The translations under genes were made by a program, and so were the position numbers. 54,547 nt of DNA from a bacterium (lineage in GTDB: Bacteria; Vulcanimicrobiota; Vulcanimicrobiia; Vulcanimicrobiales; Vulcanimicrobiaceae), in contig JAGWSR010000049.1 in NCBI GenBank assembly GCA_028869385.1, positions 1 through 54,547 of the forward strand. Reading direction: 5' to 3'. This document shows, one piece after another, positions 41,925 to 51,838 of the stretch. Under the pieces are notes generated by a model. It was not told where the DNA came from. It did not search any database and saw only the letters and a program-made list of their open reading frames with translations. The stretch's first letter is position 1, and each line of letters begins with the position of its first letter.

Positions 41925-43568
41925 GGGGCAGGGGGGGCCGGAGATGAGGTAGAGGGCGCCGCTGCCGGAGGTGACGATGGTGCGGCGGGTGCGGCCGTAG
42001 AGCGGGTCGAGGGTGGGGCGCTTCTCGGGGGCGACGAGCCAGATGCGCGGGTGCGTGCAGAGGACCGTGCGTGGATCGGGGCCTTCGTCGCTCTTCGTGG
42101 AGCCGGGCGGCGCGATGCCGTACACCGGCGGCTGCGTGTAGAAGAGCAGCGCGTTCGCACCGCGGAAACTCTGGATCGCCACCACGTCGCCGGGCATGCG
42201 CTCGCGATCGATCACCTTGGCGAAGACGGGAATCGGCTTGAACTGCTCCGCGTGCGGCAGGGCGACGACGGCCAAGATATCCACGGCGACCAACATCGCC
42301 GCACCGAGCGCGTACGGCGCGATCGCGAGCGTCGCGCGGCGCGCGAGCAAGATCGTCGTAACGACCGAGCCGATGAAGATGGCGGTTCCCATCTTGATCA
42401 GATCGGGCTCGACCGAGAGCGCCGACGACGTGAGTTTGTTGTCGCGCACGAAGAGCGCGATTGCGAACGCGCAGAGGCCGATGAAGATGGGAACCGTCGC
42501 GGCGGAGATGATGACCGAGCGGCTCGCACCGCGTCGCACGACGCCGTCGAAATAGAGCGCGATGACGAGCGCGAAGGCCGGAAATTCGAGCGCGATGTAG
42601 TTCGGCAACTTCGTCTTTGCGAAGCTGAAGAAGAGCAGCGGCACCACGATCCAGACGAACGCGAGGCGCCACAACCGCGCGTGATTCGGCGGCGTGGCCG
42701 ACGAGCGCAGCGCGGCGACACCGCGCACGATCGCCATCGGCAGAAACGCGATCCACGGGAAGAGTCCGAGGATCACGACCGGGAGGTAGTACCATACCGG
42801 CCCCGCTTGATTCTCGATGACGCCGGTGTAGCGACCGACCGTGTAGTGGCCGATCAGTTCGACGAGCGCGTGCGGCCCGGAGTGGATCGCGATGCCCACG
42901 AGCCACGGCGCGATCACGAGCGCGGTGAGCCCGAGTCCCGCGAACCACGCGCGCGGCGACGGCATGTGCGTCGGTTCCTCGCGCGCGTTCCAAAGCGCGT
43001 AGGGCACGATCACGAGCAGCGCCACGACGGGCGCTACCGGACCCTTGGCGAGGAACCCGAAGGCGGCGGCGATCCACCCGTAGATGAAGTACCGATCGCG
43101 CCCGGTTTCGAGCGCACGGAACCACCAGAAGACCGAGAGCGCGACCGCGACGTCGAGCAGCGCATCCATGATCGCGAGTCGCCCGATCACCGCCTGCATC
43201 AAGCAGCTCGAGAGGATCACGCTCGCGTACACGCCGATCCGCGTACCCGCCTGGCGCGCGACCGCGTAGCCGGTCATCGCACCCATCCCGATCGTCGCGA
43301 GCGCCGACGGGAGGCGCAGCGCGAACGCCGTCACGCCGAAGAGCTTGGCGAAGATCGCCGCGATCCAGAAGTAGAGCGGCGGCTGCACGAACCACGGAGC
43401 CGCGTTGAGATGCATCACGACCCAATCGTGGGTCAGAAGGATCTCCCGCGCGACCTCGCCGTACGCCGTCTCGCTGTTATCCCAGAGCGTACCGACCCCG
43501 AGTCCGGGGAGCGTAATGAGCGCAGCGACGAGAGCGCCGACAAAAGCCGCACGAGCGGGTTTCTCCAT
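41913..43568 (-). CDS. PMT/ArnT-type (GT39/GT83) membrane glycosyltransferase
   Basis: 551 residues from ATG 43568, about twelve transmembrane helices. The first loop has the catalytic-type WDNSETAYGEVAREIL, then MHLNAAPWFVQPPLYFWIAA, both hallmarks of ArnT/PMT enzymes that use polyprenyl-phosphate sugars. A soluble C-terminal domain (about 440-551) lies outside. The last seven residues (PPCPVSP) and the TGA come from the spacer and a GTCACCCTGA-type repeat, so the original C-terminus has been replaced or the stop donated by the repeat. The upstream extension of the frame overlaps the divergent haem operon and is not used. Confidence 0.85.
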   Translation of the reverse strand: MEKPARAAFVGALVAALITLPGLGVGTLWDNSETAYGEVAREILLTHDWVVMHLNAAPWFVQPPLYFWIAAIFAKLFGVTAFALRLPSALATIGMGAMTGYAVARQAGTRIGVYASVILSSCLMQAVIGRLAIMDALLDVAVALSVFWWFRALETGRDRYFIYGWIAAAFGFLAKGPVAPVVALLVIVPYALWNAREEPTHMPSPRAWFAGLGLTALVIAPWLVGIAIHSGPHALVELIGHYTVGRYTGVIENQAGPVWYYLPVVILGLFPWIAFLPMAIVRGVAALRSSATPPNHARLWRLAFVWIVVPLLFFSFAKTKLPNYIALEFPAFALVIALYFDGVVRRGASRSVIISAATVPIFIGLCAFAIALFVRDNKLTSSALSVEPDLIKMGTAIFIGSVVTTILLARRATLAIAPYALGAAMLVAVDILAVVALPHAEQFKPIPVFAKVIDRERMPGDVVAIQSFRGANALLFYTQPPVYGIAPPGSTKSDEGPDPRTVLCTHPRIWLVAPEKRPTLDPLYGRTRRTIVTSGSGALYLISGPPCPVSP

Positions 43569-43620
43569 ACGGATGGCGGTGTTTGGCGCGCCGGTGCGGA
43601 ACTCATCCGACGCACAACCC

Positions 43621-45516
43621 ATGCTCCCGATCTCCCTTCACGCACGCGGCCGACACGCACTCGTCGTCGGCGGCGGCTCCGTCGCCCTGCGTAAAGCCGA
43701 AGCGCTCGTGGCCGCCGGCCTGATTCTCCACGTCGTCGCACCGCGCGTTGACGCGCGCTTGCGCGCGCTGGTCGAAGCGACCGGGGGAAGCGCGACCGAG
43801 CGCGCGTACGAGGCGAGCGATCTGCGGGGCTGCGCGCTCGCCCTCGCCGCGACCGATCGCGACGAGGTCAACGCGGCCGTCGTCGCCGATGCACGCGCGG
43901 CGAACGTGCTCGCCTGCGACGCGATCGAGCCCGAACGCGGCGACTTCACGATGCAAGCGACGCTGCGCGTCGGCGAACTGACCTTCACCGTCGATTCGGG
44001 CGGCAGCACGCCCGCGTTCTCGAAGCGTCTGATCGGCGAGTTGCGCGAACACTTTGACGCATCGTACGACGCCGCGGCACGCACGCTCGCGCGCATGCGC
44101 GCCTACGTGCGTACCGTTCTCGACGACGACGCACGGCGCGGTGCGGTGATGCGCGAACTCGCCGCGCTGCCCATCGCCGAACTCGCCGCGATGAACCCGA
44201 TCGCCGCCGAACACTGCGTCGAAGCGTGCATCGAGCGCCTCGCCGAGGGCGAAGCGCCCACGACCGGCAGCGTGTCGTGCGCGTCGCGCGCGAGCGCGCT
44301 CGCGATGACGCAGACGCGCATGGTGGCGGCGCGCCTCGCGGAGCGCCGCATCGCGACGACGATCGTGAACGTGACGACCACCGGCGATCGCGTGCAAGAT
44401 CGTCCGATCGCCGCGATCGGCAGCGAGAACGTGTGGGTGAAGGAGCTCGAAGTGGCGCTACGCGACGGGCGCGCGCACTACGCGGTGCACTCGTGCAAAG
44501 ATCTGCCCGGAGCGCTCGCCGACGATATGCGCCTGGCCGCGATCTCCGCGCGCGAGGACGCGCGCGACGCCTTCTGCAGCGAGCGCTACGCGCGGTTCGA
44601 AGATCTGCCTCCCGGCGCGATCGTCGGAACGTCGAGCTTGCGCCGCCGCACGCAGTTACAGGCGCTGCGTCCGGATCTGCGCTTCGAAGATATTCGCGGC
44701 AACGTGGATACGCGACTGCGCAAGCTGCGCGACGGGGACTACGACGCGATCGTGCTCGCGATGGCGGGATTGAACCGCCTCAACGTGCGCGCGACGCACA
44801 CCGTTGCGTTCGACCCGCAGACGCTCGTGCCGGCGGTCGCGCAGGGCGCGCTCGCGGTCGAGGTGCTCGCGACCAATCACGATCTCGCGCGCGAGCTGCG
44901 CGCGGCGGTGAATGACGACGCGACCGAACGCTGCGTGAGCGCCGAGCGCGCCGCGCTGCGCACGCTGCGCGCCGGATGCAACGCGCCGCTCGGCATCCAC
45001 GCGCGTCTCGACGGCACGACGATGACGCTCGACGCCGCGTACGCACTCGGCGATCCGCCGCGCATCGTGCGCGAACGCGTCGTCGGCGACGTCGGCGACG
45101 TGTTGGCGGCCGAGGCGCTCGGCGAGGGCATCGCGCGCGCGCTACAGGCGCGCATCGCAGCCGAAGGAGCGCGCCGGATGGTCGTGCTGCCGCGCACGCA
45201 AGCGCGCCCGAGCGGCATCGCCGAACGGCTGCGCGCGCGCGGCATCGAGGTCGTCGAGATTCGCGAAGGCGAGCTCGGGCCCGACCCGCATGCGGAGCGC
45301 CCGGATTTCGTGCTCTTCCCCTCGAGCGGCTCGGTCGCCGCCGCGGCAGCCTATCTCGACACGCTGCGCAACGCCGGTGCGCGCCCGCGGGTCGCAGCGA
45401 TGGGGCCTCAATCGGGAGCGGCCGCGAGCGCCGCGGGGTTCGCACCCGATCTCGTCTCGCCGGACGCATCGGTCGATGCGTTCGTCACGATCGTCACGGA
45501 GCACATCTTCACGTAA
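43621..45516 (+). CDS. hemC: triple fusion: precorrin-2 dehydrogenase, porphobilinogen deaminase, and half a uroporphyrinogen-III synthase
   Basis: 631 residues. Residues 1 to about 200 are a SirC/CysG-N Rossmann domain ([17 protein letters not shown], 15-31). From 216 a complete HemC follows: [42 protein letters not shown] and the cofactor cysteine C453 in RAGCNAPLG. From 518 to the end ([20 protein letters not shown]; later [17 protein letters not shown] and [17 protein letters not shown]) it resembles only half of a HemD. A full HemD is fused to CobA at 50321. The protein would make hydroxymethylbilane and oxidise precorrin-2, joining haem and sirohaem branches in one chain. Confidence 0.9.
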   Translation: MLPISLHARGRHALVVGGGSVALRKAEALVAAGLILHVVAPRVDARLRALVEATGGSATERAYEASDLRGCALALAATDRDEVNAAVVADARAANVLACDAIEPERGDFTMQATLRVGELTFTVDSGGSTPAFSKRLIGELREHFDASYDAAARTLARMRAYVRTVLDDDARRGAVMRELAALPIAELAAMNPIAAEHCVEACIERLAEGEAPTTGSVSCASRASALAMTQTRMVAARLAERRIATTIVNVTTTGDRVQDRPIAAIGSENVWVKELEVALRDGRAHYAVHSCKDLPGALADDMRLAAISAREDARDAFCSERYARFEDLPPGAIVGTSSLRRRTQLQALRPDLRFEDIRGNVDTRLRKLRDGDYDAIVLAMAGLNRLNVRATHTVAFDPQTLVPAVAQGALAVEVLATNHDLARELRAAVNDDATERCVSAERAALRTLRAGCNAPLGIHARLDGTTMTLDAAYALGDPPRIVRERVVGDVGDVLAAEALGEGIARALQARIAAEGARRMVVLPRTQARPSGIAERLRARGIEVVEIREGELGPDPHAERPDFVLFPSSGSVAAAAAYLDTLRNAGARPRVAAMGPQSGAAASAAGFAPDLVSPDASVDAFVTIVTEHIFT

Positions 45517-46487
45517 TGCACATTCGTCCGCGCCGCCTGCGGCGCTCGCCCGTCGTCCGCGCGATGGTGCGCGAACATCACGTTCGCGTCGAGGCGCTCG
45601 TCCAACCGCTCTTCGTGGTAGAGCGCGAAACCGACGCCGCGCCGATTTCGTCCATGCCGGGCATCTCGCGCTTCACCGTGGATGGCGCGGTCGCCGAAGC
45701 GCGCGAACTCTTCGCGCTCGGCGTGCGCAGCATCTTACTCTTCGGCATCCCCGAAAGCAAGGACGCGATCGCTTCGAGCAACTACGACCCGAACGGCGTG
45801 GTGCAGCGCGCGATCCGCGCGATCAAAGCCGCGCTTCCCGAGATGTACGTGATCGCCGATCTCTGTAACTGCGAGTACACCGACCACGGGCACTGCGGGG
45901 TGCTCGATCCGAACGGCGACGTGGAGAACGACGCGACCGTCGCGCTGCTCGTGCGTACCGCGATCACCTACGCCGAAGCGGGCGTGGACGTCGTCGCCCC
46001 ATCCGACATGATGGACGGACGCGTCGAGGCGTTGCGCAGCGCGCTCGACGCGCGCGGCTTCACGCAGGTCGCGATCATGGCCTACAGCGCAAAGTATGCG
46101 TCGGCGTTTTACGGTCCGTTCCGCGAGGCCGCGGATTCCACGCCGCAATTCGGCGATCGCCGCAGCTATCAGATGGACCCGCCGAACGCGCGCGAGGCGC
46201 TGCGCGAGATGGCGCTCGACGTCGAGGAAGGCGCCGACGTCATCATGGTCAAGCCCGGCTTGCCGTATCTCGACATCGTGCGACTCGCGCGTGACACGTT
46301 CGACGTGCCGATCGCCGTGTACAACGTGAGCGGCGAGTATTCGATGCTCCAAGCCGCGATCGCGAACGGCTGGCTCGACGGCGAGCGCGCGATCGACGAA
46401 ATGCTCGTGAGCTTCGTTCGCGCGGGCGCCGACATCATCATCACCTACTTCGCCAAGGAGTACGCACGACGCCATGGCGCACGCTGA
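45516..46487 (+). CDS. hemB: delta-aminolaevulinic acid dehydratase (porphobilinogen synthase)
   Basis: 323 residues. Catalytic lysines K193 ([16 protein letters not shown]) and K246 ([11 protein letters not shown]). Zinc cysteines C117, C119 and C127 ([13 protein letters not shown]) mark a Zn-dependent enzyme. It joins two aminolaevulinates to porphobilinogen, the substrate of the HemC fusion upstream. The ATG overlaps that gene's stop (TAATG). The longer open frame upstream is a shadow. Confidence 0.95.
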   Translation: MHIRPRRLRRSPVVRAMVREHHVRVEALVQPLFVVERETDAAPISSMPGISRFTVDGAVAEARELFALGVRSILLFGIPESKDAIASSNYDPNGVVQRAIRAIKAALPEMYVIADLCNCEYTDHGHCGVLDPNGDVENDATVALLVRTAITYAEAGVDVVAPSDMMDGRVEALRSALDARGFTQVAIMAYSAKYASAFYGPFREAADSTPQFGDRRSYQMDPPNAREALREMALDVEEGADVIMVKPGLPYLDIVRLARDTFDVPIAVYNVSGEYSMLQAAIANGWLDGERAIDEMLVSFVRAGADIIITYFAKEYARRHGAR

Positions 46488-47052
46488 TATCGCGACCGTC
46501 ATCCTCGCCGGCGGTCGCGCGACGCGCTTTCCGGGCAAGCTCGAAGCGGCCTTCGACGGCGAGCCGCTGCTCCTGCGCGTCTATGCCAACGTGCGCGACG
46601 CGGCGCCGATCGTCATCGCCGGTCGCGGAAGTTTCACCGAGGCACTCGACGAGCGCTTAGAATGTCCGCTCGTCATCGACCGATGGCCCGATCGCGGGCC
46701 GCTCGGCGGCATCGTCTCCGCGGCGAGCGCCGTGCACGCGCCGCGCATCTTCGTCGTCGCGGGCGACGCACCGCACGTCACCACGGCCGTGCTCGACGCG
46801 CTCGCGCAAGCGTGGCAGCCGGGCGACGAAGCGGCGGTGCCGATGCACGGCACGCAGATCGAACCGCTCGCGGCGCTCTACGACCGGCTAGCTATCCTGC
46901 GCGAAGGCGCCGCGTTGCTCGCCGAGCGCGAGAGCGCCTCGATGCACGCGCTGCTCGAACGGCTGCGCGTACGTCGCGTGGTTCTCGATGCGGCGAACTT
47001 CACGAACGTCAATACCGCGAACGATCTCGTCAACTCGCAAGGAACGCCATGA
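46474..47052 (+). CDS. mobA: MobA-like molybdenum cofactor guanylyltransferase
   Basis: 192 residues. The nucleotide-binding [12 protein letters not shown] (10-21), [16 protein letters not shown] and [10 protein letters not shown] are the MobA/NTP-transferase motifs. It would attach GMP to molybdopterin to give the form used by DMSO-reductase-type enzymes. It overlaps hemB by 14 bases and hemL by four, so it is locked into the haem operon. The molybdopterin oxidoreductase that starts at 54503 is a plausible user of its product. Confidence 0.85.
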   Translation: MAHADIATVILAGGRATRFPGKLEAAFDGEPLLLRVYANVRDAAPIVIAGRGSFTEALDERLECPLVIDRWPDRGPLGGIVSAASAVHAPRIFVVAGDAPHVTTAVLDALAQAWQPGDEAAVPMHGTQIEPLAALYDRLAILREGAALLAERESASMHALLERLRVRRVVLDAANFTNVNTANDLVNSQGTP

Positions 47053-48350
47053 ACTTCGAACGCTCCATCTCCGCCTTCGCGCGCGCAAAGAACGTGATCC
47101 CCGGCGGCGTGAACTCTTCGGTCCGCGCGTTCAAAGCCGTCGGCGGCACCCCGGTCTTCATGCGCAGCGGTTCGGGCGCGACGATCGAAGATGTGGACGG
47201 GCACGCGTTCATCGACTACGTGCTCTCGTGGGGCCCGCTGATTCTCGGTCACGCGCATCCCTCCGTCGTCAAAGCCGTGCAGGCCGCCGCGGCGCGCGGA
47301 AGTTCGTTCGGGACGCCGACCGAGGCGGAGAGCGAGCTCGCGGAGTTGATCGTGGCGATGGTGCCGAGCATCGAGCGCGTGCGTTTCACGTCGAGCGGCA
47401 CCGAGGCGACGATGAACGCGATCCGCCTCGCGCGCGGCTACACGCGGCGCGAGAAGATCGTGAAGTTTTCGGGCTGCTATCACGGCGCCGCCGACGGGTT
47501 CTTGATCGCGGCCGGCTCGAGCGCGCTGACGCTCGGCGTGCCGAACTCACCCGGCGTGCCGAAGAGCACGGCGAGCGACACGCTCGTCGCGCCGTACAAC
47601 GACGTGGCCGCGCTCGAAGCGCTCTTCGCGCAGTACGCGGGCGAGATCGCGGGCGTCATCATCGAGCCGTATGTCGGCAACATGGGGCTCGTGCTGCCGC
47701 GCGAGGGCTATCTCGAGCGCGTGCGCGAGCTCTGCACGCAAGCCAAAGCGGTGCTGATCTTCGACGAGGTGATGACGGGCTTTCGCGTGGCACGCGGCGG
47801 CGTTCAGGAGCGCACCGGCATCATGCCCGACCTCACGACGCTCGGCAAGGTGATCGGCGGCGGACTCCCCGTGGGCGCCTTCGGCGGCCGCGAGGAGATC
47901 ATGGCCTATCTCACGCCCGAGGGTCCGGTCTTTCACGCGGGCACGCTCTCGGGCAACCCGCTCGCGATGGCGGCGGGCATCGCGACGCTCAAGCTCGTTC
48001 GCGACGACGCGACGCTCTACGACCGGCTCGAGGTCCTGACGCGCCTCCTCACCGACGGCATGCGCGAGATCTTCACCAAGCACGGCGTGCCGCACACCAC
48101 CGCGTACGCCGGCTCCATGTTCGGCTTCTTCTTCCATCCGGGGCCCGTCGTGGATTTAGAGAGCGCGATGAAGTCGGATACGGCCCTCTACGCGAAGTTC
48201 TTCCACGCCATGTTGGATCGCGGAATCTACCTCGCGCCCTCGCAGTTCGAAGCGGGCTTCGTCTCGAGCGCCCACGGCACGCGCGAGGTCGAGCAGACGC
48301 TCGCCGCCGCCGACGGCAGCCTCACGGAGATCCTTCAGGCGGCCCGATGA
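47049..48350 (+). CDS. hemL: glutamate-1-semialdehyde 2,1-aminomutase
   Basis: 433 residues, class III PLP aminotransferase fold. IPGGVNSSVRAFKAVGG near the N-terminus, the FTSSGTEATMNAIRLARGYT phosphate-binding segment, IFDEVMTGFR and the PLP lysine K267 (TLGKVIGGG) are all present. It makes aminolaevulinate from glutamate-1-semialdehyde, the product of HemA encoded two genes later. The C5 route of haem synthesis is therefore complete to uroporphyrinogen in this operon. ATGA overlap with mobA. Confidence 0.95.
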   Translation: MNFERSISAFARAKNVIPGGVNSSVRAFKAVGGTPVFMRSGSGATIEDVDGHAFIDYVLSWGPLILGHAHPSVVKAVQAAAARGSSFGTPTEAESELAELIVAMVPSIERVRFTSSGTEATMNAIRLARGYTRREKIVKFSGCYHGAADGFLIAAGSSALTLGVPNSPGVPKSTASDTLVAPYNDVAALEALFAQYAGEIAGVIIEPYVGNMGLVLPREGYLERVRELCTQAKAVLIFDEVMTGFRVARGGVQERTGIMPDLTTLGKVIGGGLPVGAFGGREEIMAYLTPEGPVFHAGTLSGNPLAMAAGIATLKLVRDDATLYDRLEVLTRLLTDGMREIFTKHGVPHTTAYAGSMFGFFFHPGPVVDLESAMKSDTALYAKFFHAMLDRGIYLAPSQFEAGFVSSAHGTREVEQTLAAADGSLTEILQAAR

Positions 48351-48988
48351 TCGATCCGGCCATTCCCCGGCTCTACGCCTACCATCGCGCCCTGCGCGAG
48401 GCGCAGGCCGCCGGCAAGAGCACGATCACCTCGGACGGCCTCGCCGCCCTGCTCGGCGACGCCATCGCCCCGAGCCAGATTCGTAAAGATCTCTCCGCAT
48501 TGGGCCCCCTCGGCCGCCGCGGGCGCGGCTATGCTATCAATCCGTTAGTCGAGCAGCTCGCCTGGGTCTTAGGATTGGAGCATGACTGGCGGATCGCGAT
48601 CGTTGGATTCGGATACCTGGGCCACGCCTTTGCGACGTTCATCACGGCGCGCGAAGCCCGTTTCCGGATCGCGGCGATCTTCGATCGGTCGCCATCCGTG
48701 ATCGGGCAACACTGGGAGGGCGTTCCGGTGCGGGACGTCGCCGAGATCGACACGGTCGTGCGCGAGCTCGGCTGCAACATCGGCGTGATCGCCGTTCCGG
48801 CCGCCGCCGCGCAATCGAGCGCGCAACGGCTCGCCGGCGCCGGCGTGCGCGCCATCCTCAACTTCGCACCAACGTCGCTTCGGCTGCGCGAGCCCGTCAT
48901 CGTGCGCAACATCGATCTCGCGGGCGAGATGTCGATCCTGACCTCGTGGCTCACCTCGTCCGAGACGCCGCGCGAGGCGCGCGCCTGA
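48347..48988 (+). CDS. rex: redox-sensing transcriptional repressor Rex
   Basis: 213 residues. Winged helix at 1-75 (DGLAALLGDAIAPSQIRKDL, then GRRGRGY) and an NAD(H)-binding Rossmann domain with VGFGYLGHAF (about 84-93). The C-terminal helix for domain swapping is present. Rex leaves DNA when NADH/NAD rises and usually controls respiratory and fermentation genes. It overlaps hemL and hemA by a few bases. Rex-hemA neighbours are known in other bacteria; here Rex sits in the middle of the operon. I did not find a convincing Rex operator. Confidence 0.92.
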   Translation: MIDPAIPRLYAYHRALREAQAAGKSTITSDGLAALLGDAIAPSQIRKDLSALGPLGRRGRGYAINPLVEQLAWVLGLEHDWRIAIVGFGYLGHAFATFITAREARFRIAAIFDRSPSVIGQHWEGVPVRDVAEIDTVVRELGCNIGVIAVPAAAAQSSAQRLAGAGVRAILNFAPTSLRLREPVIVRNIDLAGEMSILTSWLTSSETPREARA

Positions 48989-50328
48989 TGCCGCTGGTCT
49001 GCCTCGGACTCTCGCATCACACCGCGCCAGTGGAAGTGCGCGAACACCACGCCTTCCCGGCGGCGCGCGTGGTGGAGGCGCTCGTCGCGCTGCGCGATTA
49101 CTCCGCGATCGGCGAAGCCGTGATGCTGCAGACGTGCGGACGACTCGAGATCTACGCCGAGATCGACGATTACGAGGCCGGCGTCGCACAACTGCGCTCG
49201 TTCCTCGGAAATTTCGGGCACGGTGCCGCGCGCGAACGGTACGATCTCGACTCCTATCTCTACACGCTCCTCGGCCGCCAAGCGATCGAGCATCTCTTCC
49301 GCGTCGCGACCGGACTCGACTCGATGCTGATCGGCGAAGCCGAGATTCTCGGTCAAGTCAAAGATGCGTACATCCAAGCGCAGCACGCGAAATCGCTCGG
49401 CAAGATTCTGCATCGCCTCTTCCGCGAAGCGCTGAACGCCGGCAAACACGCGCGCACGCAGACGCGTATCGGCGATGAATCCACCTCGATCGCGACCGCC
49501 GCAATCGAGGCCGCGAAGGCGCGGCTCGGCTCGCTCGAAGGCCGCTCGGTGCTGGTAATCGGCGCGGGCAAGATGGGGCGCACCGCCGTCAAGCGCTTGC
49601 GGCAAGAGGGCGCGCACAAACTCATCGTTACCAACCGCACGCTGTCGCGTGCGCGCGAATTGATCGCCGAGGTCGGCTTCGGCGAGGCGGTCGAGATGCC
49701 GGGACTCACCGAGGCGCTCGCCGCGGCGGATATCGTCGTCACCTCGACGGGCGCGTCGAACTTCGTCGTCACCGCGAACCGCGTGCGCGAAGCGATGAGC
49801 GCGCGACCCGATCGCTCGCTCTTCATCATCGATATCGCCGTGCCGCGCGACGCGGATCCCGAGGTCGCGAGCGTTCCGGGCGTGACGCTCGTGGATATCG
49901 ACGGCCTCAAGAGCGTCGTGGACGAGAAGCTCGAGGTTCGCCGCGAGGCGATTCCGCAGGTCGAGGAGATCATCGACGAGTTCATCGCCCGCTTCGGCGA
50001 GTGGTATCAGTCGCGGCTCGCGATTCCGGTCATCGCCTCGCTCACGCAGAAGGCCGAGGCGATTCGCGAACGCGAACTCGCGCGGCTCTTCGCGCGCTGC
50101 CCCGACTTAAGCGAACGCGAGCGCATGCTCGTCACCGGCATGTCGATGACGATCGTCTCGAAGATGCTCCACTCCGTCGTCGTGAAGATCCGCGAGAAGG
50201 CAACGAGCAACCACGCCGAGGCGATTCTGCACGCGCGCATGCTCGACGAACTCTTCGAACTGAACTTGGCCGATCGCGTGGCCGAGTTGCTCCCGCACCT
50301 GACCGTCGCCGAAAGCACCGATGACTGA
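48988..50328 (+). CDS. hemA: glutamyl-tRNA reductase
   Basis: 446 residues. N-terminal LGLSHHTAPVEVRE, the catalytic cysteine C50 in QTCGRLEIYA (the usual motif is TCNR), and SMLIGEAEILGQVKDAY. The NADPH domain has VLVIGAGKMG (about 190-199) and the C-terminal dimerisation helix is complete. It reduces Glu-tRNA to glutamate-1-semialdehyde, the rate-setting first step. Its start overlaps the rex stop (TGATG). Confidence 0.95.
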   Translation: MPLVCLGLSHHTAPVEVREHHAFPAARVVEALVALRDYSAIGEAVMLQTCGRLEIYAEIDDYEAGVAQLRSFLGNFGHGAARERYDLDSYLYTLLGRQAIEHLFRVATGLDSMLIGEAEILGQVKDAYIQAQHAKSLGKILHRLFREALNAGKHARTQTRIGDESTSIATAAIEAAKARLGSLEGRSVLVIGAGKMGRTAVKRLRQEGAHKLIVTNRTLSRARELIAEVGFGEAVEMPGLTEALAAADIVVTSTGASNFVVTANRVREAMSARPDRSLFIIDIAVPRDADPEVASVPGVTLVDIDGLKSVVDEKLEVRREAIPQVEEIIDEFIARFGEWYQSRLAIPVIASLTQKAEAIRERELARLFARCPDLSERERMLVTGMSMTIVSKMLHSVVVKIREKATSNHAEAILHARMLDELFELNLADRVAELLPHLTVAESTDD

Positions 50329-51838
50329 CGGCCGCGTGATCCTCGTCGGCGCGGGTCCTGGCGACCCGGGCCTGCTCACCGTGCGTGCCGCCGAGGCGCT
50401 ACGCACCTGCGACGTGCTGCTCTACGACGCGCTCGCCTCCGATCCGATCGTCGCGCTCGCGCCGCCGACGTGCGAACGCGTCTACGTCGGCAAACGCGGC
50501 GGCAACCACGCGATGCCGCAGGCCGAGATCGAAGCGCTGATGGTACGCAAGGCGCGCGAAGGACACACGGTCGTGCGCCTGAAGGGCGGCGATCCGTACG
50601 TCTTTGGGCGCGGCGGCGAAGAGGCGCAGACGCTGCACGCGGCCGGCATCGCGTTCGAAGTCGTTCCCGGCATCTCGTCGTCGATCGCGGCGCCCGCGTA
50701 CGCGGGTATTCCGGTGACGCATCGCGAGCACAATACCGCGTTCACCGTCGCGACCGGACACGAAGATCCGACCAAACCCGAATCCACGATCGATTGGGCG
50801 AAGCTCGCCGATCCGCATCGCACGCTCGTGCTCTTGATGGCGATGGGCAACCTTGGCGGCATCGCCGAGCGTCTGGTCGCAAACGGACTCGCGCCGACGA
50901 CGCCGGTCGCGGTGATTCAAGACGGCACGCGCCCGACGCAGCGCACCGTCACCGGCACGCTCGCCGACATCGCGGAGATCGTCGCGCGCGAGGGATTGAA
51001 GGCGCCCGCGATCGTCGTCGTCGGCACCGTCGTCGAATTGCGCGACGAATTGCGCTGGTTCGACCGCTCGCCGCTCTTCGGCAAGCGCGTGCTGATCACG
51101 CGCCCGCAGCATCAAGCCGAATCGTTCGCACGCGCGCTCTACGCGCGCGGCGTCGAACCGATCCTCGCCTCCACCATCGCCATCGCATCGCCCGACGATC
51201 CGCACGCCGCGCACGCGGCGATCGACGATCTCGCCTCGTTCGGCTGGGTGGTGTTCACCTCGCAGAACGGCGTGGATGCCTTCTTCGAACGGCTGCAATC
51301 GCTCGATGCCGACGCGCGGTACATCGGCAAGACGCGCGTCGCGGCCATCGGCTCGAAGACCGCCGAACGCCTGCGCGAGCACGGCGTGCGCGCCGACCTC
51401 GTGCCGAGCGCCTTCGTGAGCGAAGAGATCGCGCGCGCGCTGATCGAGACGACGCACGACGGCGAGCGCGTGCTCGTCTATCGCGCGCAGGAAGCGCGCG
51501 ACGTGCTGCCCCAGATGCTCGAAGATGCCGGACGGCGCGCGCACGTCGTGGCGGCCTACAAGACGATCTTCGACGTGGATCCGGAGTTCGCGAACAAAGT
51601 CGCGCGCGCCGACATCCTCACCTTCACGAGCGCGAGCACCGTTCACGGATTCGTGGAATTGCTCGGCGGCGCCGAGCGCGCGCGCGAAGCCGCGCGCGGC
51701 AAACTCGTCGCCTGCATCGGCCCGATCACGGCCGAGGCCGCCGAGGGCACGGGTCTGCACGTCGACGTTGTCGCCGACGTCTATACGACCGACGGCCTGC
51801 TCGACGCGCTCGAAGCGCACCTGACGCTCTTCGCGTGA
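50321..51838 (+). CDS. cobA-hemD: fusion of uroporphyrinogen-III C-methyltransferase and uroporphyrinogen-III synthase
   Basis: 505 residues. N-terminal SUMT domain (1 to about 245): VGAGPGDPGLLT, RLKGGDPYVFGRGGEEA and VPGISS. C-terminal full HemD (about 255-505): VLITRPQHQAESFARAL, VVFTSQNGVDAFF and LTFTSASTVHGF. It would close hydroxymethylbilane to uroporphyrinogen III and methylate it to precorrin-2, which the SirC domain at 43621 can oxidise. This CobA-HemD fusion is known in Firmicutes and Actinobacteria. It overlaps hemA by eight bases. Confidence 0.94.
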   Translation: MTDGRVILVGAGPGDPGLLTVRAAEALRTCDVLLYDALASDPIVALAPPTCERVYVGKRGGNHAMPQAEIEALMVRKAREGHTVVRLKGGDPYVFGRGGEEAQTLHAAGIAFEVVPGISSSIAAPAYAGIPVTHREHNTAFTVATGHEDPTKPESTIDWAKLADPHRTLVLLMAMGNLGGIAERLVANGLAPTTPVAVIQDGTRPTQRTVTGTLADIAEIVAREGLKAPAIVVVGTVVELRDELRWFDRSPLFGKRVLITRPQHQAESFARALYARGVEPILASTIAIASPDDPHAAHAAIDDLASFGWVVFTSQNGVDAFFERLQSLDADARYIGKTRVAAIGSKTAERLREHGVRADLVPSAFVSEEIARALIETTHDGERVLVYRAQEARDVLPQMLEDAGRRAHVVAAYKTIFDVDPEFANKVARADILTFTSASTVHGFVELLGGAERAREAARGKLVACIGPITAEAAEGTGLHVDVVADVYTTDGLLDALEAHLTLFA

